Shown here: positions 36,801 to 51,800 of the stretch, in pieces
Layout of the letters: every line of letters begins with the position of its first letter
How positions within the stretch are numbered: position 1 is the first letter of the stretch
Origin: Parus major
Lineage: Eukaryota; Chordata; Aves; Passeriformes; Paridae
Assembly (NCBI RefSeq): GCF_001522545.3
Contig: NC_031770.1
Coordinates: 107,176,130-107,240,129 of the forward strand
Length of the DNA: 64,000 nt
Direction: 5' to 3'
Translations under genes and position numbers: made by a program
The notes under the pieces: generated by a model
Database searches by the model: none
Seen by the model: only the letters and a program-made list of their open reading frames with translations
What the model was told of the DNA's origin: nothing

Positions 36801-39800
36801 CAAGCATGAGAATGGCATAGAGCGGTGCCACCCTTGTAGGAAACCCTGTGAACTGCCAATGATTGAGAAAACTCATTGTACTGCCTTGACTGACCGCGAG
36901 TGCACTTGCCTGTCTGGCACGTTTCAGACAAACGATACCTGCGTCCCTTACACGGTGTGCCCGGTCGGCTGGGGCGTCCGCAAGAAAGGAACCGAGACCG
37001 AAGACGTCAGGTGCAAGCCGTGCCCTCGTGGTACCTTTTCTGATGTGCCTTCTAGTGTGATGAAGTGCAAACCCTACACTGACTGCTTTGGGAAAAACAT
37101 GGTGGTCATCAAGCCGGGGACGAAGGAGAGTGACAACGTCTGTGGTTCTCCGGCATCCCTTCCCAACACGGCTTTGACTTCATCAAGCACCGAAGCGGGT
37201 GAGCAGCCCTATGAAGTTCCACCAACCACTGATCTTCCCAAAGGTAATGCCCATCCCTGAAACACAGGTGTGGTTTTGACTGAGGGTTTGTGTTCCTTCC
37301 TTGGTCAGGGTTGGTGTTAGGCTGCTAAAAAGCAACTTGGTCTAAAGCCCGGGTGGTGCTTCTGCTTCGTGTCATCGGGTTCCCCTCACTTGTATTAAAC
37401 CACATTCAGTAACTCTGTCACTGAGTCTGCAGTCCTGATCAGACTTCTGGCTGTCCTGTTGTTTGGGCTGGAAGGACATGACTTTCGCCAGCCTCTTTTC
37501 CTGTCTCTGTGATGTGCTGGCACAAGCCTTTGTGCCGTTGTGGTGAACCTGGTTTGGGATGCAGCAGGAAAACCCCTGCAGTGTCCCTGCAGCAGGGAAA
37601 TTACTCCTCTGATGGTTTCACTTCTTTTGTGCCTGTGCTTTCCATGCTGCATTTCACTCTGTACTGTGTCACAGTATTGGCTGAATGAGAACCATTGCTG
37701 AAACTGCTCTGCAGGAGCCTGGGCTGTCCTGTGACTTTTTCCTACATTCTCTTAAGGTTACTATGTGGAATTCCTCTTTCTCTAGCTTAATTGGAAGTGG
37801 CTCATCCTCACAGCCCTTATGGTGATGCCTTAACTGTGGCTGGTTTCAGGGATGCTATAGGACTCCGCTTAAAGTGGTATTCTGCACTCCCTGGAAAGCA
37901 GCTTCCCTACAGTATCTCAGATGAGGCATTTTAATTAAAAAATGCAACTTTTGATGACCTCAACAGCTGAGTTAGTAAATACAATAGCAGGGAAGTGTTG
38001 ACAGTGGTAGGCTTCCAGTGCTTCACCTTAGTTAGGTCTCAAAGCTTGCCCTGACGTTGGTGTATCACTGGGAGTGTACAGGAGAGTGTTTCCTGAACTT
38101 TGAAATCAACTGTCGACAAAAAGTTGAAGCGTTTTCCCTGTTTATGTCCTGATTAGTGTGTTTTGGGTAACCAAGCTGGGGGCAAAACCGGGTACAGACA
38201 AATACACCCACTGTCTGTCTCAGCTGGGATGAGACACAATCTGCAAAAAATGACTTTCCAAAATAATCTGTAGTTTTTGCCACAACAGCCCTTCTTCCTC
38301 TTCTCACCAGGCTTTGGCTCAGATTTCACATCGGGCTGGGACCCGAGAGGTGGTGGTTGATAAAGAAACTCAATAATGATGGAAGGTAGCTCTTACAGGG
38401 AAGTTTGGTTGCTTCAGAGACCTATTTTGTAGTTAATTCATCTGCAGCTGCTTACAGGGCTGATAAAAAAAGACTTTACTTCCTTAACAAACCCAGTGGA
38501 GAGACACTAAGCCTACAAATTTTCATGTATTTTTGTACCTTTAGTCCAAATATGAAATTTCAAAAATGAGGTAAAATTAATGTTCATAAACCTAAAAAGA
38601 AAAACCAACTCACTCAAAGTTGTTGGTTTTCTGAGAAATGCTGAATGTGGGACAAACACAGACTGAAAACATGCCTTTAGCAACTAATTTTTTTGTAATA
38701 AGCTGCCTCTAGCTTTAACCAACAAAGGTCAGTTTTACCTTGAAGCTCCCTCTGTAACTGTACCCATCTGTTCCCAGAGGCAAACCTCAACTTCACCTCT
38801 ACTCTTTCTCGCTGCCTGGCGTTGGGTTTCTGTCTGCTGGCCAAGCCAATGCTCAGGCAGGTCTTAGCCCGTGATGTGATGCCATATCGCATCTCCAGGG
38901 CCGTGACACTCAACTCTCCTCTCCTCCCGCAGGTCTGAACTCTTCAGTTCCCGATTTTGTCCCCTCTCCAGCGCCGCGCGCGTCCAGCAGCATGATGGAG
39001 CGGGCACGGTACTACAACGAAACCTCAGCCAACGAGACGGGCGGCATTGGCGGGACCCTCGTGGGCTCTGGCACCACCAGCCGGGCCCAGAGCTACCGGC
39101 ACAAGCAGACCAGCCAAGCGCTGGAGAAGCAGCCATCCCTGGAGATGATGGGGGGCGAGAAGCCCAGCGTCCCATACAGGCCCCCACGGCGAGGCTCGCA
39201 GAACGTCCACCAGCACTTCGACATCAACGAGCACTTGCCGTGGATGATCGTCCTGTTCCTGCTGCTGGTCCTGGTGGTGATCGTGGTCTGCAGCGTCAGA
39301 AAGAGCTCACGGACTCTGAAGAAAGGACCCCGGCAAGATCCCAGTGCCATTGTGGAAAAAGCTATTATGAAAAAGTCCACCACCCCCACACAGAACAGGG
39401 AGAAGTGGATCTATTACTGCAACGGGCATGGTGAGCAGCAGTGACCATGTGGTGTCCTCCCCACTCCAACCCAGGGCTGTGGAGGGGCTACCCCCACAGC
39501 CACTGACCTTTGGCTTTCCTCATTTGGTGGGTCTTGTAGGGAGAACACAGCCCATCGTGGTTTCTTCATCCTTGGCTTCTCCTCCTTCGAGTTTCCATGG
39601 TGTGTCCCTGCTTCTGAAGGAAGGGTTAATGGAGTGAGTGTCACCTGCTCACTCCAGCTTCTCTTCTTCTCACCCAGATTCTCCAAATTCTACTCTTCTT
39701 CCATTGGTAGAATGATTTTGAATGAAGGCACCTTTTTTTGACTCCCCTGTTTCCTTCCTTTCCCGCTTCTGTTTCACATGGTCCTTATTTTCTCGGTGAC

Positions 39801-42800
39801 TCAGGCATGGATCTGGTTGTCTTTTGTTTCATCCTTTATCCCCTCATCCCCGTCTGTTTCTGGAAGGCTGAGTCATCCCCCCACCTCTTGGCACTGCCTC
39901 AATTTCAGTTCTTAGCCCTAAATCCCAAGTGCTGGCTCGTGTCCCAAGCCCTATGCCCACAGTGGAGCCAAAAAGGTTATCCTTAAAGGCTGAGTCGTGG
40001 ATGTGTCGTCAGCTCTGCCTGGACTCTGTTTTTGATAGTGTTTTCTGTTCATTTAGTGCATGATTTTCTGTCAGCTTTCTGATGAGACTTTAAAGATGAC
40101 ATGTTAGGATCTTCAAGTTGAAATTTATAAAAATCAGTGATAAACTAATGGTGGTGTGACTGTGAGCACCAAGCAGCCATGATCTCCCTAGTGGGATGCA
40201 CAGTTCTTCCTCTACAGAGCTCCTATGGCAATTTTGACCTTCCCTTATCCTGTGCAGACTGACGAGTCCTTACTTATTTTGGGTTGATGTTGCTCAACCT
40301 TAAACATCCGTTCACAGCTAACCTTTAGAAAAGCACATTTTAACAAGGGGGGGTGGGGGGGTGGCAAACAAAGAATGGATTGAACAAAGATTGGAAGGTT
40401 TAAGAGAGATCAGTCCTTGATAAAAGTCATCCTTGAGTGCTCAAGTACAAAGCAAAGAAGGTTTTGAATAGGGCGTCTTCTGTAGTGTACTCTCTTCACC
40501 TTCCTGCTGATTAATAGACCTACACTTTGTTTGCCTTCATTAATTCACTTATACAACCAGTAAGATCTTGTTGGAATTGGTTTTGTGCCTTCTCTTGTGT
40601 TTGTGTTGCTTATCAGTTTCCTTTTTAACTCTTTTGTGTTCTTGGGCTGCAGTTTCTTAAACTTTTTTCTGTTTTTGATAACCTTTTCCCATAACCCTTG
40701 CACTCTATTGTCCCTAAAATCTGTGGCACCCAAAGCATGGTCCATGAGACTGTGATGAGTGATCTGCAATGGAGTTGCAGAACCTTATTGGACATCCTTG
40801 TTTGTGGGCACTACAAGGAATACATCTGTTTGGCCATGATTCATAGGTCAAAACCAAAAAACAAATAGCGGTTGTTGCTAACTTGCAGTAACCCTTTTCC
40901 CCAAGACCTTAATTACCAGTTGGTTAAATTTCTGATGCTTTCCTGTTTCTTGAAGCACTTCAGAGCAGGGCAGTTTGTACTGGACAAGTAATGCTCAAGT
41001 GCAGGGACCAGACCATGCTGCTTTGAGTGGGTGCAGCTCTGGATTCTATCGTGGTGTTTCAGACCATGCTGAAGTGCCTGTGCTGCAGCTGATTCTTCTG
41101 GAAGCCACCTTAAAGCTGCCTTTGTTTGTAATGCTGTGTGTTGCATCACTAATCACGATTCAGGGTAAAGAAACCATGCAGGTAAGAGAAGGCTCACATG
41201 GAGAGTGACGACCTGTTTTAACCCATTTAGATAAAACCTCACCTCCCAGATTTTGTCCCCCTTTGACATCATTCACAGGTCATCCTGTGCTTCCCAGCAG
41301 GAGTTGTTCCAGCCTTCTCTGTCACATTAACAGCTGCATAAATTTCGCAAGATCCTTGCTAAGTTTTCCCTTTGTCTTGGGAAATAAGCTGGATGTAACA
41401 GCAAAACCACACTTAGGTGATAAACCAGCTTGGTGTGATCGAACCCTGCCAATCTGGAGGTGAATGGCTCCGCTACCCCCAGTCATTCCTGCAACAGTCA
41501 CGCTTTTCCCTCTTGGCATGGGTGGCTTCCTGACTTCCCCCTGCCACCAAATGTCCTCAGATGAACTTTGTGCAATCAAGGCAGGCAAATGAGCACAAAC
41601 CAATTAATGCTTTGTCTTGCTTTTAGTGCAAACCAAATCGTGTTTCATTAGCTGGAAGGGCCTTGCTCATTAGCTCTTATTTGGTGGTGCTTCTCTGTTA
41701 TGTCAGATATGGAAATTATTCTCCTCTGCAGTGGTGCATAAATCCTTCTCTGCCTTTCCTGTTGAAATGTCTGGCTCTTCAGACTGTTTACTTGAAAGGA
41801 GAGGTGTAGTGCCATAAAGGAATCGACCTTTTATTTAATAACTGGCTGTACAACTGAAATGTTCTGCAGAGCTGCCACGTCATGGCTTAGCTTTCTGCTG
41901 CTCCAGCAGTGTTTGTTCCCAAATCATGCTTCATCCTGAAGCAGCATTTCAGAGAGGGCTGAGTTTATCCAGGAACAAACTTCAGGCTATTGCAGGGGGG
42001 AAATCTTTCCCCTTCTGTGCTGCTGTGTGGATCCCTCCATGGTAGGCAACCAGAGCAAAGCCTCCTGAGATGTGAGGACCACAGCTGCTCCCCAGGTTCA
42101 GGTGCCAGCCTGGTTTGTGGTTGCTCAAGTGGTGCAGAAAGCAATCAGTTAGAATGTGAACTATCTCTGTGGCTGGAGGTGAAGTCCCTGGGCTGGGTTC
42201 TGGCAGTGCACCCACATCTGTATGATCTCCATCCAGAGGTTAGCTGGCACACCAGCAGAGGGCTGGGGTGTGTTTATTGCCTGTTTATGTAGCTCTTGCA
42301 AACATTCTGCCCCCATTTGTTCCTAGTTTACCATCTCCTCCCTCCTAATCCTTTCAATAAACAGCTCTAACCTTTGAAAGGAAAGTCCAGGTCTGATGTA
42401 GGCACTGGAGCCTCTCCTCAGGGGAGCTGTCCTTGGGCTTCTGCCCTCACAGTCAACCCCCTGAGCATCCCATGGCACCAGGTGGGCATCCAAGGCTTTG
42501 CCTATTTGGAGGATTTTATTATTGATTTCTCCAAGGCTGTGGGTGCTGGGTGAAGAGTGGTCAGGGTGGCACTAGCTCTGCTCAGTGCTGAAGCAAAGAC
42601 ATGGCGCTGTGGTTGGGCTCTTTACCAAAAGAGGAGGGGTTTAGCATAGAACCAGGGGCTCAAACTCTTACCCAGTTCCTGAAGGAACTAAATTCCTGAA
42701 TTGTTTAAATAACTGAGATAGGTGTATGATCCTGATCAGCAGTTGTTGTTAGGAGGAGGTTCACTTGTCCTCATCTCCCCATGAGCTGGCATCTGTGCCC

Positions 42801-45800
42801 TATCCTCTATCTGTTCATAATACATGCCTTAAATAACAGCCCAAACATAAAAATAGAAGTAGCTTGGGAGGCTGGTGTTAGAACTAGACCCGTGTCCTCA
42901 GCATGGGTATGTTCCAGCCAAGGCAGCAAATGCCAGTGCTTCTTACTGGATTAAATGGTTCAGAGGTCTGGGAAGAGCTTGCAATGATTAATGGCCTGAG
43001 TTAGCTGCCAGCCTACCTCCTCATCTGTTCTTGTGTCCATCCTCACAACAGGGGCTGTCCAGAGAGAGACTGAGAAGGTAGAACAGTGTAGCTGTGTTTG
43101 GAGAAGCTGCACCTCTTGCTGCCTCAGCTGGCTCTTACTTTGCAGCCCTGCACATACGAATCCAGCAGTTGACAGTTTGTCAAAGTTTTCCTGAGAAATT
43201 ATCCATGTGGTGCCTGAGTGATGTGGGTGCAGGGCTGATAGGCTCTGTGGTTTAACTTCATATGACTTCTTGCTCAAGAACAGCCTACACACTGGGCTCA
43301 TGCCTTTATTTTAGAAAATAACTATTTCCTTCTTCAGACATTTCCAGAGGTGAGAAAATGGGCTTGCAGAAACCTTTCAATAAAAACTGAGAATTGGAGC
43401 TTGTCTTTCAAATGCCTTGGAAATGCCAGATTTGCCATCATGCCAAACATGCCATTTGCCAAACATGAAGATGGGCTTGAATTCTTTTTGCAGAAATTGC
43501 TAATACTGTTGTCTTTGGCTTTCATCCACCTAGTAGCAGAGGATGAAAGACAAAGTCTGCAAAATCTAAGGGTGAAACCTGTGTGTAGGAGCAGCTGTCC
43601 GAAATTATATGCCAGGAGCAAAAAAAGAGTTTGGTGATTTTGTTTTTTGGAGTTTAAAGACTGAAGAACAGATCTTGGCAGTGCTGGCCTGGCATGAGAT
43701 GGCACTTCCCTTTTATTTTTCTTCAAGTCTTGTAATTGCACATTATTGCAGTGGGTGGTGAGAGCAAAGCCAAGGAAGCCTCTGGTTAAATAATCAGAGA
43801 AATTAAGTGTTCTACAGAAGCTGTTTGCAGCTGGGGTGGAGCTGAGGCTTGACTGCATGTAAAAGAGCATGTGCTTAAAATGGCTCAAAATCAAAATGGG
43901 GAGTTGAGATGTGATGCTGGAGAGATGGGGAGTGTTGGGATTTCGGGGTCTTGGTTGGTCAGTTGTCAGCACATTGGGGGCCAGGATCTTCTTGGTTGGT
44001 GATGTGTAGGGGGTAGTCCTTGGCTTGTGTGCTGGTTGCTGAGGGAGTGGGGCTAGGCTTGAGCTTGGTCTGCTACTAAGGAAGTCACTGAGAGTATTGA
44101 AGGGGGACTACATCTTGTACCTTGGAGAGCCTGATGCTGTGCTGCTGCTCCAGAGCATTCCCACCCAAATATGCCAGTGGAGGTGTGGGGACGGCAGGGT
44201 CATTGCAGGCTGCTTCCCAAATGGAATCAGGTGCTCATTTATGGTTAGTTGGAAGATGCTTATCAAAGTAAAATGACGTGATTCTTTGCAAGAGACAGCA
44301 CATTAAGGTTATGTGTGGGCTTTTAAAGTCAGTCTTTTCTAGAGATCCATCACCTAATGAAGGGAAGCAAGTGCATGGAAACAGTCCAGCTGAGGATGTT
44401 ACTCCTCAGGCCTATTTAACTGCTACTCTGTGTAAGGAACCTGCTGCAGGCTTGGCACTTGCAGGTCGTCTACAGGGTGATGCTGAATGCCACTTCAGGA
44501 CCCCTCCTTAGTGCTTTTGTGGGGAAACGAGATGAAAGCCACTTAGTGTAGTGGTTTTGTTTGGTAGTTGTCCCTTTTATCAGCTCCTGAACAAGTCCCA
44601 GCTGGTGGCAAAGAGGATCATGCTGGGAGGTGGGGTAAGGATGGAGGAGCTGCTGTGGAAACAGCTGGGCAAATAAACAATCCTTTCAAGCACTAAAGTT
44701 TCACCAGCCTCAAACTCTGGTGGCCTCCAGGTTTTGTGCCCAGGCCACAGGTGGGGCAGAGATGTCCAAAGCATCTCAGGAGGGCTGGTGTGCCCATTGC
44801 TACTGGCATAATTTGGTAATTGCAGCTACACCTGGAGAGGAGCAGCCCTGGGCTTGTGTGCAAACCTTGATATGGCTCTGGCAGGCAGAGCATGAGATGA
44901 AGGATTGATGTCTGTTCTCCTGCCAAAGAAGAGAGGCAGAAGGTGTTGTGTTTGTTTTTGTTTTCCAAAGCAGTTTATCTTCTGGCATCTGCAGCTTGAT
45001 AATGTGCACATGACTGATGGTCCTCTGATGACAGCCTGTCTACCTCTGCAGGGTGAGACCCAGGCAGAAGGGGGGAGCTGGTTAAATTGGAAGAGGCAGG
45101 AATGTGCTGGGCACCACAAGGAGCATGGATGCTCCCTCACTGGAGATTGTTCTGCTGCATTTTGTGCTGTTTGCTCCTACACAGGTACATAACACAGTGC
45201 TCTGCTTTGGGTGGGACGGAGCAACTCTTCATCTGCAGCACACACCTCTGCCATGGGAGTGTTGGGCTGGCATCTGACTAGTTCACAACACCATCTTCCT
45301 CAAACCACTCAATGTAAAACATGGCTCAGGTTTTCCCAAAAATCATTTTGTCCTTTTGGGAAGCTATGTGATCTCCAGAGGGCATGTGCAAGAGCTGACC
45401 AGGGCTTCATGATGAAGGGAAGCCTTGAAAAGTGCAAACGTGGGAGGCTGCTGTTCTGCTTAGAGAGGAAGAAACCTAATCATGTGCAGTTTTATCATCT
45501 CCTGTTCCTCAGTCTTATTGCATTAGCACCAAATACTGGTGCTTGATCACTTTTAATATGTGTTGCTACACAAGCCATCTCTCTGCAGCTTGTACAAGGG
45601 CTGTGGGGAGCTCCCTTTGGCAGCTGGAACATTTGCTCCCAAATCTGCTTCAGAAAAGAAAACTCCGATTATCCTATGGTCAGAATTCCTGGGTGGCCCT
45701 TGTATTAATTTAATGAGGGATTGGGATTTGTGCCTGCCCATTAAGGTGTAGGGCCGAGTGTGGGAGGCAGGGCACCTCTGCAGGAGAGGAGGATTGTCCT

Positions 45801-48800
45801 TGTAGAAAACCACTTCGAGCTCAGGGTGTTTTTGCCAAAAACCCGACACCAGTCTCAGCGCCTGGAGGGCTGTGATTTCTCACATCAGTGAAGCTCTCAC
45901 ACATCACTCCTCAAATAACAAGGGTGTTTTTTTTTTTGTTTTGTTTTCTCCTTGCTCTCCAAGACTGGGAGGAAAAAAAAGGCAGGAGGCGAATTTAATC
46001 CTCAGGTTGGCATCTGTGAGTGTCTGGATATTTATATGGCTCTGGCTGTGGTGCTGTGTGTGTGCTCAGGGTTACCAGCTGTCCCAGAGGGTTATAATGA
46101 AGATTAACTCAGCAAAAGCCATTTAAAATTTAATAATTACATAAAATACTTATGCTGGCCATTCTCATGCAAAGTAAAGCAAGAGCAAGTTCATTCTGTG
46201 GGTTTGGTGTTGTGTCCTTTGGTGGTGGGCAGGAGTTCAGATGGGTCCTGGGAGGGCTGGACCAAGGGGTTGTTACAGAGGTGACTTCCAAGAGGTCTTA
46301 TCTCACAATGATTCTCAAGTTCCTGGGTCAGAAACATGTTCATAACTGCATGTAGCTTATCCACTGTCTGGTTTGGTTATTTTCCACAAAACTTGTGGTA
46401 AGTGATTGTTAGAAGGTTCCTTTCTGCCTTGCAAGATTTTCAGTTTTGTCTTTAAAAAAAATACCAACAAATTCCAAACACATCATTTCATGGTTTGTTT
46501 CCCAAACAGCTCTTGCTAAGGATATGAATCACTGGGTCCTGGGAGGGTCTGATAGTAACACTGTCCTCCATGGCTGGGAAAACTATTCTGTCACTAACAA
46601 GTCTTTATGAGTGTGTCATTTCCATCTGACAAAAAAAACTAAAGAACATCTAGTTTTTAATCTTCTGCTCTGGGTGGGGGTGCCACCCACTAGATCAGGT
46701 TGCTCAGTCCCTGTCCAGCCTGGCTTTGAACACTTCCAGGGATGGGACAGCCACAGCCTCTCTGAGCTGCCTGGTCCAGTGCTTCACCACCCTCACGAGG
46801 AAGAATTTCTTCCTTATGTCCAATCTAACCCTGTCCTCTGTCAGTTTTAGGCCATTCTTTCTTTCCCTCTCATCCTGTCACAGCACACCCATGTTCAAGG
46901 TCCCTCTCCAGATCTCTTGTAGCCCTTTAGGTATCAGCATCTGCAGTAAGGTCACCCTGGAGCCTTTTCTTCTCTAGACTGAGCAAACTGTCTTTTTACG
47001 AGAGGTGCTTCAGGCCCTTGACCGTTTTTGTAGCCTTCTCTGGACCTTATTTAACAGGTCCACATCCTTTTAATGTGAGCTGGACACAGCACACCAGCAC
47101 TTCCAAGTCCTTGGCAGAGCTGCTTTCAGCCCTCTCATCCTCCAGCGTGTGCCAATACTGGTGATTTTCCTGACCCAGGTGGACAACCTGGCGCATCTTC
47201 AAACTCCCTCATTTAGGACCTGAAGTATATTTTGAGTGGCAGGGGGAGGAATTGAGTTTCCAAGAACTTCCCCTTTGTGGCAGCGGTTGGTGGAATTTTT
47301 GCAGTTTTGGAAAGGTATTTGTGTTGCACACTTGGGATTTCTGAGTCCTGGTTTGGTTGAGCTGTGGTATCTTGTCAGCTGGTGTGTGGATGTGCCGCAT
47401 CCTGGCTCTCTTGTACAGGCTCTAAGTGTGTGCTCAGACATAAAAATAGGCTGCTGTGGCTGTATTTCACATGAGTCAGGAGGATATTTGGAGGAGGGAG
47501 GTGGGCTGAGCCCAGGAGTAGAGCTGGCTTTGCAGTGATTTTGGAGCTTTTATCTGTGTGTAGGGGAGGGTTGGGCTGCATTGCTCTGGTTTTTCTGTCT
47601 GACTTGTGTGTGCCCTTGGGCTGTGCTCTGTCTGTGATGCTTCATCCAGCCTGCCTGTCACAGTCAGGATTTGTCACAGCATGTGGTGCACAGATTAATG
47701 TTGCCCATATCTGGAATACCTCTGTATGTAGGTGGTAGAAGCTCAGATTGGTACTGGGATGGTGGAGGTCAGTTCCCGTCAAGTGTCATGGGTGAACTGC
47801 TGGGATCTCCTCTGTGGTGATGAAGGGCTGGAGCTTGGAGTTTCCTGAAATCCAGCCTTTCATGAAGCTATCTCTGGAACCCTGGGCTGCTGAGCTTCTC
47901 ACTCCACAGGACTGTGTATGCCCTAAGCCCTGGGAGATCTTCTAAACTTTCCTTCTCAGCTGTATTAGGCACCTTTAAAACTTGAACTGATGTTGTGTTA
48001 ATCCTTTTCTATGTACTATGTACTGTGTCCCTTCATTACTAGTGGGGTGAAAGGACATGTGGCTTGGAGGGGCTCTGAGCCTGAGATTTCCCCTTAAAGG
48101 TGGCATTTTCTTGAGGAGCACTCTTGTGAAAAATGTTGCTTGATTCAAGCTCTGAGAATGAAAACAATGACATTGTGAGAGGGTGGGGAGAGGAAGGAGC
48201 CTCAGCACCTCTGTGGCTGTGGTTTGACTTCCCTGCATCTGCTGCTGGGTGCTGGGGTGTCACCTTGGTGGGGCAGCTCTTCCTCTGCTTTCAAGTTTGC
48301 TGAAGATGCAAAAAAAATAATGGCAGAGAAGAGGAATGGGGCCTTGCAGGTGCTGTATGTGAGCATGCCAGCACTGCTGGGCACAGCCCCACACCACACT
48401 GGCTCCTTGCCCTGCCTGAGGCCAAATGATGGAAAAACTGGGTCTGTGTCCAACCTGCAAATAGCACGGCTTGGGAGAGCAGTGAGGCATGTCCAGAACA
48501 AGGCATTAAAGCTCAGCCAAGTCCCAAGTGCGTGTTTAATGACCACCTTGGTGACGTGGTAGGGCTGATGGCTCTGTCTACATCAAACTGTACCGCAGTG
48601 AGGTGGAGCACATCTGAAGGAGCAGGAAGTGGATGAGAAAAGTCTTGAATCAGATTCAAAACAAGCAAGTGGAAGTCACTGAATAAACTGAAATCGTATT
48701 TATGGGGAAGATGAGGCAGAGGTGAGCAGTGTCCAGAGAAGGGCAGTGGAGCAGGTGAAGGGGCTGGGGCACAAGTCTGAGGAGGAATGGCTGAGGGAGA

Positions 48801-51800
48801 TGGGGGTGTTTAGCCTGGAGAAAAGGAAGCTCAAGGGGGGATCTTTTCACTCTCTACAACTCCGACAGGAGGCTATAGAGAAGTGGAGGCCCTGCTTCTC
48901 CAGGAAGGTCCTCCCTCCAGCTCAGCATCTTTGTAGATGAGCTGAAGGGAGGACCTTTCTGGAGAGGCAGGACTCGTTGCCAATCTGGAGGCATTTGTCC
49001 ATTTCCAGATTTGTCTCCATTTGTCCCAGTTTGTCCTGGCTGTAGATGTGCCTGGTTGTGCCTGTGTTCCCATGTGTGTACATGCTCCCTTGGGCTTCTC
49101 ACTGGCCTGTTCAGAACATCTTGGCCTTGTCCTGGCTTGAAGGTGTGGTTATCACCACCTTAAGATATTAGGGGGATACATGGTGTAGCCTAGCACAGCT
49201 TTTAGAGACTTGCAGTGTTAAGATAATGGCAACTGAAATGCCACCTGCCCAGGTACCTAAGACACATATGGATGTCCTGGATCCTTCAGATCTGTCCTTG
49301 CCTGTTCTGGGCTGACCAGGGAAACACAACTCAGCCAGATGCAGCCGTGGGTGTTCCTCATTAATTCCATTGTCTGAGGCATGAGCAAAGCTGGGTGATC
49401 AGTGGTGATGGTTCCTGACATGATGATGGAGAGGGGTGGAGCTGTCTCCCACTTTAGCAGCAGGATGGTGGTGACAGCTCTCCCAGGCTGTTCCTGTGGC
49501 CTATGGTAGAAAAGGAGGACAACTCAGGCTGTGGCAAGCTTGGAGCAGCTTTAGCATAGCACTGACATGGCTGTGACCAGCCTCACATGGAAAGCAAGAA
49601 ATATGTGGATTAAAGCACCATCTCTGTTGACCTTGGCCATTTTACTTGGGATTGTGCAATCTGGAGGTCTTTGAGCACCATCTCCAGCCCAGGTGTGCAG
49701 ATGGGCATGGTGGGAGAAGGCCCACGTGGTTCAGGGAGAAGGAGAAAGTCCAGGACCTCTGGTGGAGCTGGGATTTTTGCTGCACGCAGTGTGGTAGTCA
49801 CCTTCCCATCCCAGCAGGATGTTCCAGCACTCTTAGTGCTCTGCAGAGTAACTTGTAGGATTTCTGGAAATATGGAAGTAGTAGAATGATAAGCTTATTA
49901 TAAGCATTACCATTTTATTTTAGTGTGAGCAGTAATACTTGGCGGCATGCAGCCACTGCTTGTCATGTAATGGTTTTAATCTTATTTTTTAAGAACAGAG
50001 GGAGCAATGTTTTTCTTACTGACTGGAGCCAAATCTGCACTCTTGTCTGCATCTCTTCATATCTCTCTGGGTTTTGTTTGCACAATATTGTAGTGGATGT
50101 AGCAAACATATGGGCCTTAAATTTATTTAATAGTTGCAAGAAAATGAGTTTAAGGTTCTTATAGTATTAAGGTAGACATTTCCAAATTCATTTTTAATGG
50201 AACATTTGTTCTCCAAAGATTATTACGTGCCATTAAGTCCTCTGCTGCCTGGTGTGTTCTCGTGCCCAGGGATGTTATTGCCAAGGGATATAAACGTGTT
50301 TATGGGCCCAATTTATTGAACGGAAAGATTAAATATACTAAACTTGAAAATGTCAGTAGAAGCATGAGTGCTTTGTCATAAATCCTGAGCGAGAACATTT
50401 GGACATAAATGTCGTGCTGCCGCATAAAACCGGTGCAAATCAAGCTGCAAGCAGCTGAAAACTTCTCTCACCAGTACAGCAGTTGTAAACACTGGGATTT
50501 GTCAGCATTAAATAGGTACATAGGAACAGGTAGTATATGGGTTTTTCCTTTTCTGGGCTGACTAGATGTGCCACATGGGGGTCATAAGCCGGCAAATTAT
50601 GTTTTAATGCTTGTGTGTGTTTGATGTGCAGGGGAGTGGGTGTGGGCAAAGCTCCCACCCAGCCATAACTCATTGTCTCACTGCAGGGCAGGGAGACCTG
50701 ATGCTGCTGACTTGAAGTGTGTGTGCGCATTAAAAAATGGGCAGCATTATCTCTCTCCCCCTCTCTCTCTCTGTGTGTGTGTATATATATCAACCTAGCA
50801 AAAAATAATTGCTGAATATGAGAGTAAAGAAGCTCTGCAAGATTTATACAGTGAGATAGCGACTTAAATAGTCTCTCTGTATATACCTATATATATCTAT
50901 ATCTATATCCCAGTGCATAAGTTGTTATCTATATATATCTATATATGTATATATAATTGGCAGTACCACACACCCTCATCCATCTTTGCATTGCTGTCAT
51001 TACCTTGGTGCACAAGCCTTGCAGAGCTTTCTCTACCCTTGTATTCATGGATTTTTACTTGAGTGATAAAATCAAACAGCGCTGCATAAATCAGACATTT
51101 TGCTGCTTTTATGCAAGAAGCAGTTGGGTTTGCTGCTTTAAAGGACCTGACTCTAAACCTGAGTTGTCTTTTGGGCTTCTTACCCACCCAGGTATGTGAT
51201 ACCAGAAGACACAAGGGTTTAGCTTCCAGTGTGTTCTGGGCTGCCTGTGCTTCTGCACAGCCAGCCTGGATGCAAGAGGCATGGAGGGAGAGGAATTTGG
51301 GATTTGCCTGGAAGCACACAAGCTCAGTCCCTTGAACTGAGGGCCACTGGGTCTTCATCTGAATAATGGGAAGCATTAACGAAACCAATTCCTGCTGCTC
51401 TGTTGTGATGCAATGTGCACCAGTATCTAATGATCTGAGTCACATCAGTAACCCCAGAATAAATCCCAATAGCAGGTTCACAGCCTTTTCTCCATAGTTA
51501 GAACCAAGCCCTGTGGTTGGCTTGGGCTTTTTTGGGTGGGCTGCATCCCCCATGTTGGGCTGGTGGGCCAAGCTTTTCTGGTAGGAGAAGCCCCAGCTCT
51601 CACAACTCCATGTGAGATGGTACAAGCATGTGTCTGTAAACAGCTGGGCAGGAAGGTGTGGTGGTTGTGGTGGGAGGAGGGTGGGGAAGTACCAACTGTG
51701 GTTTGCACTTTTGTGTTCCTGATTTAGAGCAGGTTTAGCACCATCTGTGGATGCTCCAAGAACTGTGGGCTCATGGCTGTGTTATCTAGTTTGGAAGTGA